Positions 6,309 through 11,928 of a stretch of 11,928 nucleotides of DNA are shown piece by piece. Source of the DNA: an uncultured Campylobacter sp. GTDB taxonomy: Bacteria; Campylobacterota; Campylobacteria; Campylobacterales; Campylobacteraceae. The notes under the pieces were generated by a model. That model ran no database searches. It was given only the letters and a program-made list of their open reading frames with translations, and was not told the DNA's origin. A program made the translations under genes and the position numbers. Every line of letters begins with the position of its first letter. Position 1 is the first letter of the stretch. The stretch spans positions 1 to 11,928 of the forward strand of contig CASFHJ010000060.1 of NCBI GenBank assembly GCA_949294425.1. The letters run 5' to 3'.

Positions 6309-7469
6309 TCATTTAGAATTTATTAGTTTAATAAGACTCATAACAAGTATAGCCTCAAATAAGGCACTAAGTATCAGTGCTGAGTAAAGCTGCGTGTCTA
6401 TGAGCTTTGCATTGTAAGAAAGGGTAGCTGTAGCCACAAGTAAAGTAAGGGGCATGGAGTGGCTAAGAGCAAAAAGTAAGCCCTGTTTTAGGCTAAATTT
6501 ATCGTAAAAGGCTAGAGAGCTTAAAAGTCTTATTCCTATCATAGCAAGGACTATAAAGATGGTGTTTTTGATTAAATTTATATCTGTGAGTAAGCTTAGA
6601 TTAAAGGTGGAGCCTGTGTATATGAAAAATACCGGTATTAAAAGCCCATAAGCAAAGCTTGATAGTTTTTTTTCTAAATCAGCCTTGTGGTTAAAAAAGG
6701 TGGCTACAAAGGAACCAGCTATGAAAGAACCAAGTGCTACGTCCAGTTTTAACACAAACATAGTAGCTGTTATTAGTATAAAAACGCTTATGCAAAGCCT
6801 TATATCTTTTTCATTATTATCCTCTATTGGCATGAGTATATTTTTTATCTGTGGATACCACCAAAATAGCACTCTTAAAAGCTTAAATGCCAGTAAGCAA
6901 AAGCACAAAAAGCTAAAAAGATATAATAAATTTATAAAAATATCTAGTACATTTATGCCCTGCTTTAAGGCTGTGCCAACTATGGTTAAAAGTATTATGC
7001 TTATAACCTCTGCTAAGGTAGCTACTATCATGGCTGTGTTAAGCCAGTAAGAATTCTTACCAAAGTCTTTAAAAAGCATGGATAAAAGTCCTACACTCAT
7101 CACAGGAAAAATTATTATAAATATATAAGAAAGCCCCATAAAATAAGTAAGCAAAGAGCTTAAAATATAAAGTGAGCTTATGTAAATAAAACTTCTTTTT
7201 GCTAAGGATTTTTTCATCGAAAAGAAGGATTTTAAATTTACCTCCATACCAGCCATAAACATGAGATAGCAAAAGCCTATATTAGAAACAAGGTTAAAAA
7301 GCTCACTTTTTGGCAGCAGAGCAAAATAAGCCAAAATGCTGCCAAGCAACATCTCAGTAGCCGATATAGGAAGTCTAAGAAATTTTGCTATGTAGGGCGA
7401 TACTAGCAAAGATATGGCTATTAAGATAAGAATTTGCAAGTCATTTGCATCAATGACACTGTGTTGCAA
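6309..7469 (-). CDS. CPA2-family cation/proton antiporter, membrane part only
   Basis: This is a polytopic membrane protein of 386 residues with about 12 hydrophobic segments. It fits the monovalent cation:proton antiporter-2 (Kef/NapA-like) fold: LRLPISATEMLLGSILAYF near residues 31-50, MFMAGMEVNL (70-79), LGSFIAGSFVATFFNHK (246-262), and LLIPVFFIYTGSTFNL (276-291), which matches the Kef-type 'FF...G' segment. There is no cytosolic RCK/TrkA-N domain, so it is not a full KefB/KefC channel. At the place where Kef proteins have QD and NapA-type exchangers have an acidic pair, this protein has AEV with Glu154. The start is a TTG at 7467-7469, 20 bases inside the end of bioB. The frame has no ATG nearby, and the next option is another TTG ten codons later with no ribosome site. 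Co-transcription with bioB is likely. Substrate (Na+, K+ or other) cannot be told. Confidence 0.8.
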   Translation of the reverse strand: MQHSVIDANDLQILILIAISLLVSPYIAKFLRLPISATEMLLGSILAYFALLPKSELFNLVSNIGFCYLMFMAGMEVNLKSFFSMKKSLAKRSFIYISSLYILSSLLTYFMGLSYIFIIIFPVMSVGLLSMLFKDFGKNSYWLNTAMIVATLAEVISIILLTIVGTALKQGINVLDIFINLLYLFSFLCFCLLAFKLLRVLFWWYPQIKNILMPIEDNNEKDIRLCISVFILITATMFVLKLDVALGSFIAGSFVATFFNHKADLEKKLSSFAYGLLIPVFFIYTGSTFNLSLLTDINLIKNTIFIVLAMIGIRLLSSLAFYDKFSLKQGLLFALSHSMPLTLLVATATLSYNAKLIDTQLYSALILSALFEAILVMSLIKLINSK

Positions 7470-8286
7470 AACTAAATCCCATATCTCTAAGCTTTTGTAT
7501 ATCCTTGCTAGGAACTTCTCCCTTAGTTGTTAGGTAATCCCCTATAACTATAGCACCAGCTCCTGCTTCAAAAATTTCATATTGTCTTTCTTTTAAGACA
7601 ACCTCCCTACCTCCAGCTACCATTATAACGCTATCTTGTAGGTCTTTTTTTGTATCTCTTATTATCTGCAAGGCTTCATCAGTATCAAGAGGCTTTTGCT
7701 TTAGGGGTAAATTTTCATTAGCTATGAAAAAATTTATAGGTGAGGAAAATGGCTTTAGTTCTTTTAAGCTTTTTCTAAAGCTTATCCTATCATCCTCGCT
7801 TTCTCCAAGCCCATAAATTCCACCACAACAAAGCATAAGCCCAGCTTCTTTAGCGGCTAAATTTGTATTAAATCTATCCTCCCAAGTGTGAGTGCTACAA
7901 ATTTGAGGGAAAAATTCACGTGATGTTTCAAGATTGTGATTATAAGAAAAAACTCCAACCTTTTTTAACTCTTTTAGCTGCTCTAAATTTGCTATACCAT
8001 TACAGGCTATTAAAAGAAGATCAGGCACCTCTTTTAAAACAGCCTTAGCAGCGGTGCATACGTATTCAAGTTTTTCATCATCAAGCCCCGCTCCAGCAGT
8101 AACTAAACAAAAGCCAAGAGCCTCATTTTTTTTAGCCATCTTTGCTTCCATGACTATCTTTTCTATGGGTTTGCTTTTATATTTGTTTATATTTGTTTTA
8201 AATCTAGCACTTTGGGTGCAGTATTTGCAGTCCTCACTACAGCCTCCACTTGCTATATTGCAAATGGCACAAAGCATTATTTGCAT
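7450..8286 (-). CDS. bioB: Biotin synthase
   Basis: BioB is a radical-SAM enzyme that inserts sulfur into dethiobiotin to form biotin. The 4Fe-4S motif is GCSEDCKYC with Cys16, Cys20 and Cys23. Ligands for the sulfur-donating 2Fe-2S cluster can be assigned by the flanking blocks: Cys60 (GFCLV), Cys95 (IACNGI), Cys153 (LCCGGIYGLGE) and Arg227 (GGREVV). SYNHNLETS (114-122) and GDYLTTKG (249-256) are also diagnostic. At 278 residues it lacks about 40 N-terminal residues of the E. coli enzyme (346), but all cluster ligands are present; I recall the same short form in C. jejuni. The ATG has AAGGA six bases upstream. A TATAAT box lies in the 56-base gap after the MFS gene. No other biotin gene is in the window. 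Confidence 0.95.
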   Translation of the reverse strand: MQIMLCAICNIASGGCSEDCKYCTQSARFKTNINKYKSKPIEKIVMEAKMAKKNEALGFCLVTAGAGLDDEKLEYVCTAAKAVLKEVPDLLLIACNGIANLEQLKELKKVGVFSYNHNLETSREFFPQICSTHTWEDRFNTNLAAKEAGLMLCCGGIYGLGESEDDRISFRKSLKELKPFSSPINFFIANENLPLKQKPLDTDEALQIIRDTKKDLQDSVIMVAGGREVVLKERQYEIFEAGAGAIVIGDYLTTKGEVPSKDIQKLRDMGFSFATQCH

Positions 8287-8309
8287 ACTAAGTCCTTTTA
8301 CTTTTTTAA

Positions 8310-8315
8310 ATTATA
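8310..8315 (-). promoter_or_regulatory. Possible bioB promoter (-10 box)
   Basis: The - strand reads TATAAT, preceded by AAGGT, within the gap between the MFS gene and bioB. Transcription would start near 8303, leaving a leader of about 17 bases with the AAGGA ribosome site in it. The short leader makes the call less sure, and bioB may also be read from the MFS side. Confidence 0.5.
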
Positions 8316-8342
8316 ACCTTGCAAAGTTTAAAATACAAGAAT

Positions 8343-9539
8343 TTAAGCTTTTTTTATCTTTAAAAAGAAAGAATAAATACAGACTGAAAATAAGGTTAAG
8401 GACCATATTAAAAATTCATTTTTCATACCAAAATTTTGTGTCAAGGGAGTTGTTATAAAAGGAGAGACAAATTGACCAAAAAACATACAAGAAGCAAGTA
8501 TGCTGTAAATTCTAGCCCTTGCGTGAGATGGAGCTATTTCTAGTAGGTAAGCTGAGTTATTAACCAGCACGAGTCCGCCTGCACCCCCAAAGATGAAAAG
8601 ACTTAGTATGCTTATGTAAAAATCATCGCTTAAATAAACCATAAAAAAACTAAGAGACTGCAAAAAAAGACAAAGAATATAAATTTTTTTAACCCCTAAA
8701 ATTTTAACTATATCCTTATATAAGAAGGAAAAAATTCCATAAGCTATGGCAGAAGATGCCATGGCTATGCCTATGTATTTTGGGTCTAGTTTTAGGTGGT
8801 ATTGTATGTAGTGTGGAAACTGCACTGCTATGAGATTATATATCATTAAGATAAAAAAGCCCATAAAATACATGGGTAAAAAGGGTTTATAATCAATTTT
8901 TTGCCCCTCTTTTTCCTTTTTTAAAGCTCTGTCATTTTTGTTTATCCTAGGTTCAAAGAGGTAAAAAATGCAAAAGAAAAAGATAAAAAAACCACTTAAA
9001 TACACTATAAAAACATAGTTCCAAGAAAAAGAAGCTAAAAGTCCTGCAAGCATACTCATCAAAGCAGCCCCAAATGCTAGGATTAAGCTTTGTAGGGACA
9101 AAGCCTTATCCTTTCTGCCAACTCCTGCTGAGTAGTAATCTCCAAGCAAGGAATAAGCAGCTGTTGTTATAAAAGCTGTTGCCATTCCAAGCACAAACCT
9201 AGATATTAAAAGCTGGTAAATATTATCCAAAAAATATCCAGAAAATCCGGTTATAATCCATAAAACAGAGGCTGGATATAAAAAGATAAGCCTACCAAAT
9301 TTATCCATTAAATAACCAGCCAAAGGCGAAAACAAGGCAGTTGAAAGAGCGGGTATGGTAAGCACTAGCCCACTTAAAAGCTCTATATTTTCTACATAAT
9401 GAAAATGTTTTGATATTGAGGGTAGGGCAGGAGATATGAGAGAGGCTCCAAGAACCGTCATCGTAGCTATAGAAAAGATAGCAAGTTTAAAGCTAAATCT
9501 CTCAGTAAGACTCAGCATCTTTTTATCAAGCTTTGTCAT
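8343..9539 (-). CDS. Major facilitator superfamily transporter, DHA1 efflux type
   Basis: This is a 398-residue inner-membrane protein with about 12 hydrophobic segments in two halves, separated by a charged cytoplasmic loop (NKNDRALKKEKEGQK, about 200-214). The MFS motif A reads GYLMDKFGR (75-83) between segments 2 and 3. The first segment ends in SLISPALPSISKHF (33-46), a pattern common in the proton-driven drug-efflux (DHA1) subfamily. RFVLGMATAFITTAAYSLLGD (from about 114) is the usual segment 4 block. The substrate cannot be read from sequence. The start ATG is preceded by GGGGGAG at close spacing; Met8 is an alternative. It follows secY by 72 bases, past a terminator hairpin, and is followed by bioB 56 bases later. 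The position next to bioB would also allow a role in biotin-precursor transport, but nothing in the protein shows this. Confidence 0.88.
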   Translation of the reverse strand: MTKLDKKMLSLTERFSFKLAIFSIATMTVLGASLISPALPSISKHFHYVENIELLSGLVLTIPALSTALFSPLAGYLMDKFGRLIFLYPASVLWIITGFSGYFLDNIYQLLISRFVLGMATAFITTAAYSLLGDYYSAGVGRKDKALSLQSLILAFGAALMSMLAGLLASFSWNYVFIVYLSGFFIFFFCIFYLFEPRINKNDRALKKEKEGQKIDYKPFLPMYFMGFFILMIYNLIAVQFPHYIQYHLKLDPKYIGIAMASSAIAYGIFSFLYKDIVKILGVKKIYILCLFLQSLSFFMVYLSDDFYISILSLFIFGGAGGLVLVNNSAYLLEIAPSHARARIYSILASCMFFGQFVSPFITTPLTQNFGMKNEFLIWSLTLFSVCIYSFFLKIKKA

Positions 9540-9562
9540 AACTCCCCCGCTTTTTGCTTAAG

Positions 9563-9573
9563 TTTATATTATG
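9563..9573 (-). promoter_or_regulatory. Weak candidate promoter of the MFS gene
   Basis: The - strand reads CATAATATAAA, giving two overlapping -10-like hexamers (CATAAT and TATAAA) between the secY terminator and the MFS ribosome site. There is no TGn extension. Some promoter is expected here if the hairpin upstream stops secY transcription. Confidence 0.3.
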
Positions 9574-9580
9574 CTTTATT

Positions 9581-9616
9581 AAAAAAGCCTTTAAGCAAGG
9601 TAAAATCTTGCTTAAA
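9581..9616 (-). terminator. Intrinsic terminator of the spc operon, containing the secY stop codon
   Basis: Read on the - strand, a perfect 10-base stem TTTAAGCAAG / CTTGCTTAAA (9607-9616 with 9590-9599) encloses a 7-base loop and is followed by GGC and six T residues (9581-9586). The secY stop codon TAA (9612-9614) lies in the 5' arm, so a ribosome reaching the stop would sit on the stem. Three bases between stem and T run make it slightly non-canonical. Confidence 0.75.
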
Positions 9617-10877
9617 GACCTACAGCAGAAAGGGTTTGGTATTTGTTCATATAGATTTGTGCTTCTATCTTTCTCATAGTATCTAGTGCAACTTGCACCA
9701 CTATAAGCACAGAGGTGCCTCCAAAATAAAAAGGCACTCCCATAAATTTAACCAAGAGCCAAGGTAGTGTAGAAACAAGCCCAAGGTAGATAGAACCGGA
9801 TAGGGTTAGATGTGAAGCTATGTTATTTAGGTAGTTTGCAGTTCCCTCTCCAGGTCTAATGCCCGGTATAAAGCCCCCTTGTTTTTTCAAATTTTCAGCT
9901 ATATCCTTAGCATTAAATACTATGGAAGCATAAAAATAAGCAAAAAAGATTACAAAGAAAAAGGTGAGCACATGAAATAAGTATCCATTTGGATTTAAAT
10001 AATCATTTATCATCAAAACATACTCATTTGTGCTACTTTGCATAATGGTTGCTGGAAACATCAAAATAGCACTAGCAAAGATAGGAGGTATTACCCCGCT
10101 TAAATTTACCTTTATTGGTATGTAATTCATAATACGTTTATTTTGGTTTTGCATAACAACTTTTCTTGAGTATGATATAGGAATTCTTCTTTCTCCAAGC
10201 TCTACATATATGATAACACCTATAGTCAAGAGTATAACTGCAAGTATTAAAAATGCTATTAAGAAATTCATCTCTCCAGAATTTATAAGCCCTATGGTGC
10301 CATCTATGGCTGAAGGTATGCTTGATACTATACCAGCAAAGATAATTAAAGAGATTCCATTACCAACGCCTTTTTGAGTGATTTGCTCACCAATCCACAT
10401 TAAAAGCATTGTTCCAGCCAACATAGATAGGGCTGATAATGCTATAAAGGTGTTTAGATCCTCTATCATTATCGCAGATTGACCCTGGGCTCCTCTTAAA
10501 TTTTGAAGTCCTATTGAAACACCTATACTTTGAACTATGGTAATAAATATAGTGGCATAGCGTATGATTTGCATGTATTTTTGCATACCATCTCTTTCTT
10601 TTTTCATCTTTCCTATGCCATGAAAGCTAGCAGCTAAAAGCTCCATTATAATGGAAGCTGTTATGTAAGGCATGATACCAAGAGAGATTATAGAAAATCT
10701 CTCTGCAGCACCCCCGCTAAACATGTTAAAAAGTCCAAGGGCATTGCTTGAATTTTGATTAAAAAATTCAGCAACCACATCGGCATTTACACCCGGAACT
10801 GGTACATAAGCTAGAATTCTATAAGCAAATAAAAATGCTAGTGTTATTAGAATTTTACTACTTAGTGATTTGCTCAT
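9612..10877 (-). CDS. secY: Protein translocase channel subunit SecY
   Basis: SecY is the channel of the general secretion translocon in the inner membrane. The 421-residue protein has the expected ten membrane segments. Diagnostic blocks are [21 protein letters not shown] (52-72, the plug and segment 2 region), [19 protein letters not shown] (162-180), the cytoplasmic block [16 protein letters not shown] (243-258), and [13 protein letters not shown] (338-350, the C5 loop that contacts SecA and the ribosome). Its ATG overlaps the rplO stop as ATGA, so it is co-translated from the ribosomal operon. A terminator hairpin overlaps its end. E. coli SecY is about 20 residues longer, mostly at the ends. 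Confidence 0.97.
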   Translation of the reverse strand: MSKSLSSKILITLAFLFAYRILAYVPVPGVNADVVAEFFNQNSSNALGLFNMFSGGAAERFSIISLGIMPYITASIIMELLAASFHGIGKMKKERDGMQKYMQIIRYATIFITIVQSIGVSIGLQNLRGAQGQSAIMIEDLNTFIALSALSMLAGTMLLMWIGEQITQKGVGNGISLIIFAGIVSSIPSAIDGTIGLINSGEMNFLIAFLILAVILLTIGVIIYVELGERRIPISYSRKVVMQNQNKRIMNYIPIKVNLSGVIPPIFASAILMFPATIMQSSTNEYVLMINDYLNPNGYLFHVLTFFFVIFFAYFYASIVFNAKDIAENLKKQGGFIPGIRPGEGTANYLNNIASHLTLSGSIYLGLVSTLPWLLVKFMGVPFYFGGTSVLIVVQVALDTMRKIEAQIYMNKYQTLSAVGL

Positions 10878-11269
10878 TTATTTTGTCCGCTAAAGCTTAT
10901 GTTTTCATCTTTTATTTTTGAAGCCAAATCCTTTGCACTTTTACCTATAAGATTTATCTTTTTTACTGCCTTTGGGAAGTTATGCACTTCTTTTATGCTT
11001 TCTAAGCTTATCTCGCTAAGCTCTTTTATAGCCTTTATTTTTTCTACATTTATCTCATAAGCCTTTTCTACTCTTGAGCTAAAGCCCACCTTTGGTAATC
11101 TTCTTTGTAGAGGTTGTTGTCCACCTTCAAAGCCTCTTTTTTCCTTGTAGCCTTTTCTAGCAGTCTGTCCTTTGCCGCCTCTTGTAGCGGTCTTTCCCAT
11201 ACCACTACCTTGACCACGACCTATTCTTTTTATCTTTCTAGTTGAACCTTTTGCCTTTGTTAAATTCAT
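10874..11269 (-). CDS. rplO: 50S ribosomal protein L15
   Basis: L15 is a large-subunit protein with a long basic N-terminal extension that reaches into 23S rRNA. That extension is visible here, rich in Gly, Arg and Lys ([19 protein letters not shown], 17-35). The family signature reads [18 protein letters not shown] (46-63; the usual form has M at the second Q). Length 131 is somewhat shorter than E. coli (144). It starts three bases after rpsE with AGGA over the rpsE stop, and overlaps secY by four bases. L30 (rpmD), which often sits between rpsE and rplO in other bacteria, is absent. Confidence 0.97.
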   Translation of the reverse strand: MNLTKAKGSTRKIKRIGRGQGSGMGKTATRGGKGQTARKGYKEKRGFEGGQQPLQRRLPKVGFSSRVEKAYEINVEKIKAIKELSEISLESIKEVHNFPKAVKKINLIGKSAKDLASKIKDENISFSGQNK

Positions 11270-11272
11270 CTT

Positions 11273-11716
11273 TTATCCTTTTAACATAGTTAAAGCTTTT
11301 ATAGTAGCACGCACTACATTTGCAGAATTATTTGAACCTAAGGATTTTGTTAGTATATCTTTAATGCCTGCAAGTTCGACTATAGGACGTGTAGAACCAC
11401 CTGCTATAACTCCCGTTCCCTCACTGGCTGGTTTTAGTAGAATTCTACTTGAGTTGTATTTTACTTCTACATCATGAGCTATAGTAGAGCCCTTTGTTTT
11501 AACCTCTACTATGTTTTTAAAGGCATCATCTACCGCCTTTCTTATAGCGTCTGGCACTTCCTTTGCTTTTCCGTAACCAACTCCTACAAGTCCCTTTTTA
11601 TTGCCTATAACTACAAGGGCTGTAAATCTAAATCTCCTACCACCCTTTACAACCTTAGTTACCCTTCCTATATCAACTATGGTTTCTTCGAATTCTTCTC
11701 TATTATACTTTTGCAT
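11273..11716 (-). CDS. rpsE: 30S ribosomal protein S5
   Basis: S5 is a small-subunit protein important for decoding accuracy. The N-terminal S5 domain carries the signature [17 protein letters not shown] (17-33) followed by [17 protein letters not shown], and the C-terminal domain has [17 protein letters not shown] (91-107) and VVRATIKAL. Length is 147 residues (E. coli 167, which has longer ends). The ATG is preceded by GGGAG. It lies 10 bases after rplR and three bases before rplO in a continuous spc operon whose promoter is outside the window. Confidence 0.97.
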   Translation of the reverse strand: MQKYNREEFEETIVDIGRVTKVVKGGRRFRFTALVVIGNKKGLVGVGYGKAKEVPDAIRKAVDDAFKNIVEVKTKGSTIAHDVEVKYNSSRILLKPASEGTGVIAGGSTRPIVELAGIKDILTKSLGSNNSANVVRATIKALTMLKG

Positions 11717-11726
11717 TATCTCTCCC

Positions 11727-11928
11727 TTAAAGCTTTATGCCATTTTCTCTTAAAGAATTTGCTACCTCTGCAACCACTCCGTGGTATAGATAGCCATTTC
11801 TATCAAAAACTGCTTCTTCTATTTTTTTAGCCTTTAAGAGCTTTGCAAAGTCAGCAGAGATTGTTTTAGCACCCTCTTTATTAGCTTTTATACCGAGCTT
11901 AATACCGCTACTTGCTACTATAGTTTTT
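11727..11928 (-). CDS. rplR: 50S ribosomal protein L18, 5' end outside window
   Basis: L18 binds 5S rRNA in the central protuberance of the large subunit. Only the last 66 codons before the TAA at 11727-11729 are in the window. They translate to a typical L18 C-terminus, with [18 protein letters not shown] followed by [10 protein letters not shown]. The gene begins beyond the right edge. It precedes rpsE by 10 bases, the usual order in the spc operon. Confidence 0.95.
   Translation of the reverse strand, partial: KTIVASSGIKLGIKANKEGAKTISADFAKLLKAKKIEEAVFDRNGYLYHGVVAEVANSLRENGIKL

Noticed and set aside
8054..8458. 134-codon open frame on the + strand
   Set aside because: It runs antisense across bioB, the gap and the end of the MFS gene, with no domain support.
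11474..11830. 118-codon open frame on the + strand
   Set aside because: It is antisense to rpsE and rplR, both certain ribosomal genes.
1..11928. CRISPR array, tRNA or rRNA gene, insertion sequence, prophage or defence system
   Set aside because: No regularly spaced repeats, cloverleaf, transposase or defence-type domain was seen; nearly all DNA is explained by housekeeping genes.

Overview
The window looks like chromosomal DNA of a Campylobacter (Campylobacterota). It is AT-rich and densely coding, with TGnTATAAT-type -10 boxes. It carries a ribosomal spc-operon end without rpmD, a short BioB, and a gltA-cysQ-periplasmic protein series of the kind I remember from Campylobacter jejuni. This gene combination is not the C. 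jejuni order as I recall it, so a different species is likely; I cannot name it from sequence alone. Nothing points to a phage, insertion sequence, CRISPR array or foreign island.

Layout from left to right. Positions 1-1078 (+ strand) hold the 3' part of a FliK-like gene followed after one base by an 87-residue free-standing FlhB C-terminal-domain protein. Everything else is on the - strand, so it reads from right to left. The order in transcription is rplR (partial), rpsE, rplO, secY, a terminator hairpin, an MFS transporter, bioB, a CPA2-type antiporter, gltA, cysQ, a small exported protein of unknown function, rimO and tilS. tilS meets the flhB-like gene tail to tail with 4 bases between the stop codons.

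The genes fall into likely transcription units. rplR-rpsE-rplO-secY encode ribosomal proteins L18, S5 and L15 and the translocon channel, and end at a hairpin that contains the secY stop codon. MFS, bioB and the antiporter follow, with a probable internal promoter before bioB. gltA has its own leader with the best Shine-Dalgarno sequence in the window and is followed by cysQ and the exported protein. rimO-tilS, two translation-machinery modification enzymes, have an extended -10 promoter just upstream and overlap by 11 bases.

No stretch longer than about 110 bases lacks a gene. I do not see a clear new multi-gene system. The observations most worth checking are a glutamine codon at the expected catalytic histidine of citrate synthase, the FliK-like/FlhB-like pair, and a three-armed repeat around the secY terminator.
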